Shown piece by piece: positions 43,122 to 52,286 of a stretch of 64,000 nt of DNA. Below the pieces are notes generated by a model. The model was given only the letters and a program-made list of their open reading frames with translations. It made no database searches and was not told the DNA's origin. This DNA is from Scandinavium vulneris_A (GTDB lineage Bacteria; Pseudomonadota; Gammaproteobacteria; Enterobacterales; Enterobacteriaceae), in contig JBKGRZ010000001.1 in the NCBI GenBank assembly GCA_046518185.1, forward strand, positions 310,001 through 374,000, given 5' to 3'. The position numbers and the translations under genes are program-made. Within the stretch, counting starts at the first letter, position 1, and each line of letters opens with the position of its first letter.

Positions 43122-45674
43122 ATGTGCCGTTTAACTCAATCTGTAAAAAAACGTCCTGACTTTCGCCCGACATCCTTAGCGATTGCCGTTGCGTTGCTCC
43201 TGCCTTCCCTGACTGCACAGGCAAAGGATTACTTTAATCCGGCGCTGTTAGAGCAAACCGGCGAGGGCGGTACTGCGCCTGATTTGTCTGCCTTTGAAAA
43301 TGGCGGGCAGTTACCTGGGCGCTATCCCGTCGACATCTATCTCAATAACGAAATGGTAGACAGCCGGGAAGTCACGTTTTTTCAGACGCCAGATAAAGGG
43401 CTACAGCCTTGTCTTGATGTTGCCGAATTGGCGGGCTACGGCGTGAAGGTCGAATCCTTCCCTGATTTGCAGCCAGACGGGGCCAAGTGCGTCGTACTTA
43501 CCGCGATCCCTGACGCCTCGGCTGAGTTCGTTTTCAGCGCCCAGCGTCTGGATATCTCTATTCCGCAGGCGGTCGTCAACCCACGTATCCGTGGCTACGT
43601 GCCGCCGTCACAGTGGGATGAGGGCATCAACGCGGCGCTGCTCAATTACAGCTTCAGCGGGGTGAGCGAAGTAGAAAATCAGCAGGGCGGCACCGGCAAC
43701 AGCCAGTATCTTAACCTGCGCCCGGGTCTTAACCTCGGCGCGTGGCGCTTTCGCAATTACACCACCTGGACACGCAACAACAGCGGCGAAGGCGATAAAT
43801 GGAGCACCATATACAGCTATGCGCAGCGCAGCATTGTGCCGCTGAAAAGTCAGCTTACCCTTGGCGAAAGCCTGGCACCGTCTGACGTTTTCGACAGCGT
43901 TCCGTTCCGGGGCGCGCAGCTGGCTTCCGATGATGAAATGTTACCGGAGAGTCAGCGTGGCTATGCGCCGGTAGTGCGTGGGATAGCCCGCAGCAACAGT
44001 GCTCAGGTGATCATCCGCCAGAACGGCTACGTGATTTATCAGACCACCGTCCCGGCTGGCGCTTTTGAAATCACGGATATGTATCCGACCGGTGGCAGCG
44101 GGGATCTGTATGTCACAGTGAAAGAAGCCGACGGCAGTGAACAAAGCATGGTCGTGCCGTTTGCCTCATTGCCGGTGTTGCAGCGCGAAGGGCGTCTGCG
44201 CTTCAGCGTCACCGGTGGTCAATACCGAGCCTACGACAACAGCGTGGAGAAAACGCCTTTCGCACAGGGAACCGCCATCTACGGCGTTGGTAAAGGATTA
44301 ACGTTATATACCGGTGCGCAGGCGGCAGAGCATTACCGCTCGGTAGCGGCCGGGCTCGGTCAAAACCTCGGCACGTTCGGGGCGATTTCTGCCGACCTTA
44401 CGCAATCGTGGGGCTCACCAAAAGATGAAGAGACGCGTCAGGGGCAATCGTGGCGAGTGCGTTACAGCAAAAGTCTGGCCGAAACCGGTACCCATTTGGC
44501 GATTGCCGGGTATCGCTATTCTACCGCCGGGTTTTACACCCTTTCCGACGTGCTCGAAACCTATAGCGACAATCCATACAGATTGCGCAATGACCGTAAA
44601 CGCAACCGCGCCGAACTGACGCTTAGTCAGGACTTAGGCGACAATCGCGGATACCTGTCGGTGGGGGCGGTCAGCGAAGATTACTGGGGAGATAATCGTA
44701 AAACGTCCTCGTGGAACCTTGGGTATAACAACAGCTGGAGTGGCATCAGCTACAGCCTCAATTACGCGATGAATCGCAACACGACCTCTTCCGGGGCCGG
44801 TGAAAACAGCTCTGGCAAAACCTATGACCGGGATGATGTGATTTCACTGAACCTGAGCATTCCACTCGACCGCTGGCTGAGCAAAACCTACGCCAGTTAC
44901 AACGTGAGCAACAGTCGCGACCGGGGAACGGTCAACACGGTAGGACTGAACGGGACCGCGCTTGAAGACAACAAACTTAACTGGAACGTGACCCAAGGAT
45001 ACGCCTCGAACGGGCAGGGAAGCAGCGGTTACGCCAGCGCTAATTATCGCGGCACCTATGGCGAAGTTAACGGCGGCTACAGCTACAGCCAAGGGCAGCG
45101 CAACCTCAATTACGGCCTGCAGGGCGCTATTGTTGCGCACGCCGACGGCATTACCGCCGGGCAGACCATGGGCGAAACGTTCGGTCTGGTTAAAGTGCCA
45201 GACGCAGCGGGTATCGGGATCGATAACCAGACTGGCGTCAGCACGGACTATCGCGGTTATGCACTGGTGCCGAACCTGATGCCATACCGTCGGAATGACG
45301 TCACGCTGAGTACCGAAACCCTGGCAGAAAACGTCGACCTCAAACAGACCAGCCGCAGCGTGGTGCCTACCCGCGGGGCCATCGTGCGCGCGGAGTATCG
45401 TGCTCAGATAGGACAACGGGTGCTAATGAACCTCACCCGGGCCGACGGCAAAGTCGTTCCGTTTGGCGCGACGGTGGTAAATGAAGCCGATCCCGATGCC
45501 GGGAGCAGCATTGTAGGTGACGGGGGGCAGGTGTACCTCGCCGGTCTGCAAAGCAAGGGAACACTTCACGTTCAGTGGGGCAGCGAAGCCGACCGTCAAT
45601 GTCGGGTGACGTACCGCCTCGGCGATACGGATAAAGGTGACGGCATTCCGATGGTAAACGGTCAGTGCCGCTGA
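43122..45674 (+). CDS. Outer-membrane fimbrial usher (operon A)
   Basis: The 850-residue protein has a signal (about 1-34), an N-terminal domain binding chaperone (FNPALLEQTGEG...DLSAFENGGQLPGRYPVDIYLN), a beta-barrel with plug (WRFRNYTTWTRNN onward) and C-terminal domains ending RQCRVTYRLGDTDKGDGIPM. The conserved usher sequence LPESQRGYAPVVRGIARSNS lies near 275. It is complete, without frameshift. Confidence 0.93.
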   Translation: MCRLTQSVKKRPDFRPTSLAIAVALLLPSLTAQAKDYFNPALLEQTGEGGTAPDLSAFENGGQLPGRYPVDIYLNNEMVDSREVTFFQTPDKGLQPCLDVAELAGYGVKVESFPDLQPDGAKCVVLTAIPDASAEFVFSAQRLDISIPQAVVNPRIRGYVPPSQWDEGINAALLNYSFSGVSEVENQQGGTGNSQYLNLRPGLNLGAWRFRNYTTWTRNNSGEGDKWSTIYSYAQRSIVPLKSQLTLGESLAPSDVFDSVPFRGAQLASDDEMLPESQRGYAPVVRGIARSNSAQVIIRQNGYVIYQTTVPAGAFEITDMYPTGGSGDLYVTVKEADGSEQSMVVPFASLPVLQREGRLRFSVTGGQYRAYDNSVEKTPFAQGTAIYGVGKGLTLYTGAQAAEHYRSVAAGLGQNLGTFGAISADLTQSWGSPKDEETRQGQSWRVRYSKSLAETGTHLAIAGYRYSTAGFYTLSDVLETYSDNPYRLRNDRKRNRAELTLSQDLGDNRGYLSVGAVSEDYWGDNRKTSSWNLGYNNSWSGISYSLNYAMNRNTTSSGAGENSSGKTYDRDDVISLNLSIPLDRWLSKTYASYNVSNSRDRGTVNTVGLNGTALEDNKLNWNVTQGYASNGQGSSGYASANYRGTYGEVNGGYSYSQGQRNLNYGLQGAIVAHADGITAGQTMGETFGLVKVPDAAGIGIDNQTGVSTDYRGYALVPNLMPYRRNDVTLSTETLAENVDLKQTSRSVVPTRGAIVRAEYRAQIGQRVLMNLTRADGKVVPFGATVVNEADPDAGSSIVGDGGQVYLAGLQSKGTLHVQWGSEADRQCRVTYRLGDTDKGDGIPMVNGQCR

Positions 45675-45698
45675 GCACGCAATGAATAAGGCAACCCA

Positions 45699-46724
45699 AT
45701 GAAAACATTAATCAAGAAATTAGTACAAAGCCGTGTGCTTCGCTGTTTGCTACTGTGGGTGGTGTCCAAAAGCGCCCTGGCAGCCTGCAGCTTTATGGAC
45801 AGTCGGTTTACGCCTAATGACGCGGTACAACTGAGCCTGGGAACAGTCACCGTGCAGCGGGATGCGCCGATAGGTAGCGTGGTGTGGAGCACCACCAACA
45901 GCGCGCTGGGCGGGCGTAATAACTTTATTGAATGTAATGCCAGCGGCTTTCAGACTCAGTGGGCTGTGGGGGCGGGGTTCGCGCCGGTGGCCTATAGCGG
46001 ACAGACCCTTTATCAGTCCGGGGTCCCAGGGCTGGCGTTCAGAATCGTAACGCCAGGGGCAGGCAGCACCGCCGGGCGTTACGGCACCGGTCCGTTACCA
46101 CGTCAGATTTCAAATACCGCGTGTGCGAGCGGCGGCAACTGGTGGCGTTTATGCGGCGGGACCTGGGGGAATTATCAACTTCAGTTAGTGAAGGTGGCGC
46201 AGACGACAGGTTCAGGCCCCGTGACCTCCGGCACCCTGACAAGGGCGCTGATCGTTGGTCAAACCAACATTATGGAGTACGCCATTGCAAGCGGCACGGT
46301 GCAGACGGTGGCCTGTTCCGTCACCAACAGCAATATTACGGTCAATATGGGGACGGCGAAAAACACGGATTTCAGCGGTCCGGGGAGCACCAGCGGGGAT
46401 GCAGATTTTTCCATCGCCCTCAATTGCGATGCATCCGCCAATATCAACATGCGTATCGATGCCGGTAGCGCTGGGGCAGCCGATGCCAGCAACGGCATCC
46501 TGAATCTGGATAATGCCGGAACGGCCGATAACGCCAGCGGAGTGGGCGTGCAGGTGTTGTTCAATAACGCCCCTGTGGCTCTCGGCTCGCGCATAGTGGT
46601 GGGTCGTCCAACCGCCGATGGTCCCTATGCGGTCCCGTTGAAAGCGCGCTATTACCAGACGCAGCCCGCCGTAACGCCGGGTAAAGCCAATGCCAATGCC
46701 ACTTTTACAATGACTTACCAGTGA
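45699..46724 (+). CDS. Two-domain fimbrial tip adhesin (operon A, copy 1)
   Basis: The 341-residue protein has a signal (MKTLIKKLVQSRVLRCLLLW...LA), an N-terminal binding-type domain (about 28-195) and a C-terminal pilin domain (about 200-341, ending ANATFTMTYQ). Two-domain adhesins of this size cap chaperone-usher fimbriae. It is followed at once by a close paralogue. The ligand cannot be inferred from sequence. Confidence 0.85.
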   Translation: MKTLIKKLVQSRVLRCLLLWVVSKSALAACSFMDSRFTPNDAVQLSLGTVTVQRDAPIGSVVWSTTNSALGGRNNFIECNASGFQTQWAVGAGFAPVAYSGQTLYQSGVPGLAFRIVTPGAGSTAGRYGTGPLPRQISNTACASGGNWWRLCGGTWGNYQLQLVKVAQTTGSGPVTSGTLTRALIVGQTNIMEYAIASGTVQTVACSVTNSNITVNMGTAKNTDFSGPGSTSGDADFSIALNCDASANINMRIDAGSAGAADASNGILNLDNAGTADNASGVGVQVLFNNAPVALGSRIVVGRPTADGPYAVPLKARYYQTQPAVTPGKANANATFTMTYQ

Positions 46725-47752
46725 TGAAGACAGTGATGATGAAAAGAATACGGATGCGATTAGTGGTCGGGAGTTTACTGCTGTTGGCCGCGAAAGGGGC
46801 GATGGCCTCATGCACGTTCATGGATACTCGATTCACCGCCAGTGACAACGTTGCCCTTAATTTGGGGCACGTCGTGGTTCAGCGTGATGCCCCGGTGGGC
46901 AGCGTAGTGGCCACATTAAGCAATAACGCGCTAGGCAGTCGCAATGATTTTATCGAGTGCACAACGTCTTCATTCGTCACCCAATGGGCGGCAGGTGGCG
47001 GTGCTTACGCCCCTGTCAGTTATAACGCCGAGACGCTCTATCAGTCGGGCGTCACCGGTTTGGCATTTCGCATTGTCACCCCTGGGGCCGGGTCCACAAC
47101 CGGTCGCTACGGCACGGGAGCATTGCCCCGCCGGGTGAGTAACATCCCGTGCCGCAGCTCGCCAACCTGGTGGCGATTGTGTGGCGGGAGCTGGGGAAAT
47201 TATCAGCTGCAATTGGTCAAAATCGCGCCAGCAACCGGCTCCGGGCCAATAACGACCGGATCGATTACCCAGGCATTGGTGTTAGGTCAAACACAGGTCA
47301 TGAATTACACCCTCGCCAGCGGTTCGGTGCAAACGGTAGCCTGTTCGGTCACCAACAGTAATATCATCGTCAATATGGGGAGAACGAAAAACACGGATTT
47401 CTCAGGCGCGGGAAGTACCGCCGGGGATGTGGCTTTTGCTATCGATCTGAACTGCGATGCGGCGACCAATATTAACCTGACGCTGGAACCCGGCAGTGCC
47501 GGGGCAGCAGATGCCAGCCACGGCGTGCTGAATATTGACCCAGCGGGTGCGGGACAGACCGCCAGCGGTGTCGGGGTGCAGGTTCTGCATAACGATATCC
47601 CGGTTGCGCTCGGTGAAATGCTCAAAATTGCCACAACCAGCACCGACGGGATCTTTGCTCTTGCGCTGAAAGCGCGTTACTACCAGACCCGGAGTGATAT
47701 CACGCCAGGGCGTGCCAACGCCAATGCGACCTTCACGACCACCTATCAGTAA
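46724..47752 (+). CDS. Two-domain fimbrial tip adhesin (operon A, copy 2)
   Basis: The start is taken at the ATG sharing the stop codon of copy 1 (TGATG); another ATG at 46736 (MKRIRMRLVVGSLLLLAAKG) would give an equally good signal peptide. The product of up to 342 residues aligns end to end with copy 1, sharing RFT..D.V.L.LG...VQRDAP.GSVV, GGTW/GGSWGNYQLQLVK and NANATFT.TYQ. Tandem tip adhesins are rare; they could be alternative tips or stacked subunits. Confidence 0.83.
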   Translation: MKTVMMKRIRMRLVVGSLLLLAAKGAMASCTFMDTRFTASDNVALNLGHVVVQRDAPVGSVVATLSNNALGSRNDFIECTTSSFVTQWAAGGGAYAPVSYNAETLYQSGVTGLAFRIVTPGAGSTTGRYGTGALPRRVSNIPCRSSPTWWRLCGGSWGNYQLQLVKIAPATGSGPITTGSITQALVLGQTQVMNYTLASGSVQTVACSVTNSNIIVNMGRTKNTDFSGAGSTAGDVAFAIDLNCDAATNINLTLEPGSAGAADASHGVLNIDPAGAGQTASGVGVQVLHNDIPVALGEMLKIATTSTDGIFALALKARYYQTRSDITPGRANANATFTTTYQ

Positions 47753-47796
47753 CCCGCCCAGCGGATCGCCAGCGCGCGATCCGCTGAATCTTCCCC

Positions 47797-48420
47797 TCAG
47801 GCCAAATGATTGCGTTTCGCGAATTCGATCATCTCCAGCGTTTTACTCATTCCCAGCTTGGCCATAATCCGTCTTTTATAGGTGCTGACCGATTTATTAC
47901 TGACATGCAGTTTTTCCGCGATATCAACCAGCATGTCACCCCGGGCAATGTAGCCGAGCACCTGCAATTCGCGGTTTGACAGCAGGCTTAACAGTTCCTG
48001 TTCCGGCTGAGGTTCGGCTGTCATCCCCGAAGCGGCCTGACGCTGCGGGAAAAAGTCGTAGCCGTTCATCACCGCTTTAAATGCATCAGCCAGTTGATCA
48101 AGATGATTGTTTTTGCTGATAAACCCGTTTGCTCCAGCGGTTCTGGCGCGGTCGATAAAGTGGCGATCGTTGTGCGCAGTCAGCACCAGTATGCCGCCAG
48201 GGAAACCGTCCTGCCGCAGTCGGGTTATCACTTCCAGCCCATTCGGCGGGGGAATATCAATATCAATCACCACCAGATCGGCATGATTACTGCGCAGGAA
48301 TATCAGGGCATCACGCCCGTTATCACAACTTCCCACGACGTCGTAGCCGTTGCCGGTGGCGACCACCTGGACGGCAAGCTGCGAGACAGGGTGGTCGTCC
48401 ACGATGAAAATTTTGCTCAT
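47797..48420 (-). CDS. NarL/LuxR-type response regulator, BvgA/EvgA-like (system 2)
   Basis: The 207-residue protein starts MSKIFIVDDHPVSQLAVQVV. Receiver Asp is in DLVVIDIDIPPPNG (about 53) and the LuxR HTH is SNRELQVLGYIARGDMLVDI with SNKSVSTYKRRIMAKL. It is clearly a paralogue of the system 1 regulator. Here the kinase gene comes first and the regulator second, 15 nt apart, the reverse of system 1. Confidence 0.9.
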   Translation of the reverse strand: MSKIFIVDDHPVSQLAVQVVATGNGYDVVGSCDNGRDALIFLRSNHADLVVIDIDIPPPNGLEVITRLRQDGFPGGILVLTAHNDRHFIDRARTAGANGFISKNNHLDQLADAFKAVMNGYDFFPQRQAASGMTAEPQPEQELLSLLSNRELQVLGYIARGDMLVDIAEKLHVSNKSVSTYKRRIMAKLGMSKTLEMIEFAKRNHLA

Positions 48421-48435
48421 ACAAAAGACCTGCTT

Positions 48436-51400
48436 TTATGGCTCAAGGGCATCGTTCCTTTTATTATCATCCAGCACCTGCTTCAACTGGGCGTCGAGCT
48501 GCATAATCTGCGCGACGCATGTGGCAGCGAGCGTTTTAATTCGGGGTAAATTTGTTTCTTCCGCGGCAATTTCGACGGCCTGACACGTTTGCGCCAGCCC
48601 GGCGGCTTCAATCAGATGCGCTCCCCCCACCAGGCTATGGGCCGCGCGGCGGATAGCAGCAAAATCTTCAGCCTCAATCGCCTCTTGCAACGCCGACATA
48701 TCCTGCGCATTTTGGTTAATGACAGCCAGAATCAATGTATTAAACATTTCCGGTTGTAATTTCGCCAGCTTAGCGAGGCTGAGAATAACGCCAGAATCGC
48801 GTTGAGAAGAAGGGGCCTGCTCGCTTTCTGCCCCCTCAATACAGGCTAACAGACGCGCCAGTTCCACCGGCTTGAACAGACAATCGGTCATCCCAGCCTG
48901 AGCGGCGAGAGATTTCACCTTTTGTTCTGCCATCGCGGTTAAGCCAAACATGGGCTGCGGGTCACGCCCGGCCAGTTTTTCGTGTTCACGAAGCTGCCTG
49001 ACCAGCTCAAAACCGCTCATTCCCGGCATATTACAGTCGGTTATTACCATCTCAAACGGTGGAACCTCTTCCAGCCAAAGCCGCAGCGCCTGAGCACCAT
49101 TTTCAGCCGCCACGCTGTGGTGGCCTGCGTATTCTAGCTGTTGTGCCAACAGCATCCGATTAGGTGCGTGGTCATCTACCAACAGTATTTTGCGGGCGGT
49201 TGTCGCATTGATGAGCCCTGGCTTCTGCGTCCCCGTTTGGGGAACGATATCCGGCGACGCGGAGAAACGGAATATAAACGTCGTGCCTTCTCCGGGCGTG
49301 CTGTCGACCTCCAGCGTACCGTTGAGCAGCCCCGCCAATTGGCGGCAAATGCTCAGACCCAGGCCCGTACCCGTTTGCGATGTCTGGCCGGAGTCAACCT
49401 GTACAAAAGGTTCAAAGATAGCGGTTTGCTGTTCCGGGGTTAACCCCGGCCCCGAGTCACAGACTTCAAGCACATATTCAGCGTGCGTACCGCGTAACGA
49501 TCGCGTCTGATAGATGATCATTTCGACTTCACCCTGCGGGGTGAATTTAATGGCATTACTCAGCAGATTGGACGCGATTTGGGTGAGCATCAGCGGATCG
49601 CAGATTATTCTGTCGGTCTGTACATCGAGCTGAGTCAGCAGTGTCAGACCTTTTTCTTCCGCACTGTAACGGAATAAGGTACTGACATTATTGAGTATTT
49701 CACCGAGAGAGACCGGCACCTGGCGTACCGAAAAGGTGCCGGATTCGATTTTAGCCATATCGAGAATGTCGCCAACTAACATTAGCAACGATTTCGACGA
49801 TTCATAGGCTACAGCGATATTATTGCGTCGCTGTTCCGGCGAGGATTTACCCATATTCTCCAGCTCAAGCAGGCCAATAAGCGCATTGAGAGGGGTGCGG
49901 ATTTCATGGCTCATCTGTGACAAAAATACGCTTTTCGAGGCGCTGGCTTTCTCCACCTGCCGTTTAGTGGCTTTCAACTCATTTTGCAATTTCTGCTGGG
50001 TTTCGAGATTTCGTTTAAGAAAGCGGTTTCGCCAGTAATAAAACGCCAGCATCAGCACAATCACCAGCACTATCGCGGCCGCGACGGTGAGCGTCGTCCG
50101 ATAACGCCCCCAGACTTCAAACCGCTCAAGGGCATAGCGCATCTGCCAACCGTTAAGTTGGGCATCCAGGGTGCGAGGTGGCAATTCGCGCAGCGCTTTA
50201 TCAATGATGGAGAGTAATGGCCGATTAGCGGGGCTGGTCGCCATCGCCAGCCGCAACGGAGGAAGGGGCAGGGTGAGTGCGATGCGAAAACGATCTTCAA
50301 GATAACTTTTCAGCACAAAACTGGCTGAGGTTTGCGGCACGATGGCACCATCAATCCGGTGCGTTACCAGAGACAGGGCGGTTTCCAGCGAAAAATCTTC
50401 TTCAACAAATTGCACTTCTGGAAACTGCTTGCGCAAAGCGGGCAGATAATAGGTGCCGGTAAACACAGCGACTTTTTTGCCATTCATGGCCGACAATGAT
50501 TTCACCTGTGGGAAGCTTTTACGCGTCACCAGAACCCAGTTGGAAATTTGATATGGGCGAGAAAAAATAACATCCGGATCTTCATGGGCAGAGGCATCGG
50601 CAACGGCAATTAAGGCGTCAGGGGATGTTTTTAGCGCGTTGCGCATTTCAGTGACGTTTGGGAATGCATGCCAGCGGAGAGTGATTTCGTTTTGTGCCGC
50701 TATTTTTTTTAGTAACGCGCTGGCATAACCGCTTTCTTCGCCATCGTCGTTAATGTACGTCAGCGGGATGTGAGTATGTACCACAAACACCGACAGCTCC
50801 GGATGAAGCGCCACCCAGTCTGCTTCCTCGATGGTTAATGCCGGCGCTTTAGGTGGGGCAGGTGCCACCGATTTGAGTCCCCAGGTTTGCGCGATCAGAC
50901 TGTGCGTCTGTGGGCTGATATTATTCAGAACCTTATTAATAGCGCTGGCAAGCTGGGGCTGATCCCGGCGGGTAATAAATTTGAGATCCTGAACGGGCAG
51001 GGCGTGACTACGCGAGATAATCAGCCGCTTATCGAACATTCGCCGATTGAGATCTTCGGCAGTGATAGCGTTGGTCCACATCGCCACATTTTCATCGTTG
51101 ATCACGGTCGTGAACGCGGTGTAATAATCGGGACTGGCAACCAGTTTGAGCTGTGGATAGGCTTCGTGCAGTGCCGCCTGCAATGCATTATTACCTACGT
51201 AAACCAAGGTCTTATAAGGGGTTGATTGTGTCTGCTGTACCGATAACTGACCGACCAGCACCGCGCGGTCGTTCAAGTAACTGTCTGTGGCAAGCAGCGA
51301 AGGATGCGCATCAGCCAGCCTCTGGTCTCCGGTTATCATATCGACATCGGCCGAATCCAGTGCCGCGATAGCCGCCTGGTCGTTGGGATATTGCAACACC

Positions 51401-51702
51401 TGGAGTGTGACGCCGAGTGCTGGCGCGAGTAACGCCAGATAATCTGCCGTTATTCCTTCGAAATCTGCCGGGTCTGTATCAAGCTGGAACGGTGGATGCG
51501 CCGAGGCCGAAACGCCAACCCGTAAAGTGGGATGTTGCTTGAACCATTGAGCGACGCCAGGCGCTTGCCCGGAGACCTCTGTCTGTATCGGTGTGTGAGA
51601 CAACAGCGTTAAAGGAACCGGGGTTGCAGACAGTGCGCACGGAATGCTGAAGATGCACATTATCCCTAAAACAGCGTATTTCAGATTCCGTAACGAACGC
51701 AT
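48436..51702 (-). CDS. BvgS/EvgS-type hybrid sensor kinase (system 2)
   Basis: The 1088-residue protein has a signal peptide (MRSLRNLKYAVLGIMCIFSI...ALS), two solute-binding domains (about 55-285 and 300-540) and a membrane helix (about 556-577). The kinase His is in SQMSHEIRTPLNALIG (about 626), then HATPase (NLLSNAIKFTPQG, GTGLGLSICRQL), receiver (MVITDCNMPGMSG) and HPt (AAHSLVGGAH). Like system 1 it lacks a PAS domain. Start has GAGG upstream. Both kinases share the full five-part architecture. Confidence 0.88.
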   Translation of the reverse strand: MRSLRNLKYAVLGIMCIFSIPCALSATPVPLTLLSHTPIQTEVSGQAPGVAQWFKQHPTLRVGVSASAHPPFQLDTDPADFEGITADYLALLAPALGVTLQVLQYPNDQAAIAALDSADVDMITGDQRLADAHPSLLATDSYLNDRAVLVGQLSVQQTQSTPYKTLVYVGNNALQAALHEAYPQLKLVASPDYYTAFTTVINDENVAMWTNAITAEDLNRRMFDKRLIISRSHALPVQDLKFITRRDQPQLASAINKVLNNISPQTHSLIAQTWGLKSVAPAPPKAPALTIEEADWVALHPELSVFVVHTHIPLTYINDDGEESGYASALLKKIAAQNEITLRWHAFPNVTEMRNALKTSPDALIAVADASAHEDPDVIFSRPYQISNWVLVTRKSFPQVKSLSAMNGKKVAVFTGTYYLPALRKQFPEVQFVEEDFSLETALSLVTHRIDGAIVPQTSASFVLKSYLEDRFRIALTLPLPPLRLAMATSPANRPLLSIIDKALRELPPRTLDAQLNGWQMRYALERFEVWGRYRTTLTVAAAIVLVIVLMLAFYYWRNRFLKRNLETQQKLQNELKATKRQVEKASASKSVFLSQMSHEIRTPLNALIGLLELENMGKSSPEQRRNNIAVAYESSKSLLMLVGDILDMAKIESGTFSVRQVPVSLGEILNNVSTLFRYSAEEKGLTLLTQLDVQTDRIICDPLMLTQIASNLLSNAIKFTPQGEVEMIIYQTRSLRGTHAEYVLEVCDSGPGLTPEQQTAIFEPFVQVDSGQTSQTGTGLGLSICRQLAGLLNGTLEVDSTPGEGTTFIFRFSASPDIVPQTGTQKPGLINATTARKILLVDDHAPNRMLLAQQLEYAGHHSVAAENGAQALRLWLEEVPPFEMVITDCNMPGMSGFELVRQLREHEKLAGRDPQPMFGLTAMAEQKVKSLAAQAGMTDCLFKPVELARLLACIEGAESEQAPSSQRDSGVILSLAKLAKLQPEMFNTLILAVINQNAQDMSALQEAIEAEDFAAIRRAAHSLVGGAHLIEAAGLAQTCQAVEIAAEETNLPRIKTLAATCVAQIMQLDAQLKQVLDDNKRNDALEP

Positions 51703-51848
51703 ATGGCCTCAAAAAGGTTTACCGCAGAGTGCTTAACGAAATGATAGTAGAAATGTCAGGGGCGGAGTACAGATATCCTCAACGCAGTCATAGGGATATG
51801 AGCTTAATATTTAAACATTATTAAACTCATACCCTCGAACAGTCCTTA

Positions 51849-52274
51849 TTAGTTGATCTTTTTACCCTGAGCATCAACCACGCGTTCACCATCTTCTTTA
51901 GTGAATGCGCCACGTTGCTCATCAGTCAAAATATCCAACACCACCTCAGAAGGTCGGCACAAACGAGTACCCAGCGGGGTCACAACAATGGGGCGGTTGA
52001 TGAGAATAGGGTGCTGCAACATGAAATCAATCAATTGGTCGTCACTAAAGACGTTTTCTGCCAACCCTAATTGCTCATAAGGTTCGACATTCTTACGTAA
52101 CAATGACCGAACCGTGATACCCATATCGGCGATCAGCGTTACAAGTTCATCGCGGGTTGGTGGTGTTTCCAGATACAGAATAATCGAGGGTTCAATCCCA
52201 CTATTGCGGATCATCTCAAGGGTGTTGCGTGACGTACCGCAAGCCGGATTGTGGTAAATGGTAATGTTGCTCAT
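51849..52274 (-). CDS. arsC: Arsenate reductase ArsC
   Basis: The 141-residue protein, the E. coli R773/chromosomal type, has the active Cys in HNPACGTSRNT (Cys12) and three Arg residues in the usual places (e.g. HPILINRPIVVTPLGTRLCRP). It reduces arsenate to arsenite with glutaredoxin. It lies 12 nt after arsB in the arsRBC order. Confidence 0.95.
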   Translation of the reverse strand: MSNITIYHNPACGTSRNTLEMIRNSGIEPSIILYLETPPTRDELVTLIADMGITVRSLLRKNVEPYEQLGLAENVFSDDQLIDFMLQHPILINRPIVVTPLGTRLCRPSEVVLDILTDEQRGAFTKEDGERVVDAQGKKIN

Positions 52275-52286
52275 ATCAGTATCTCA

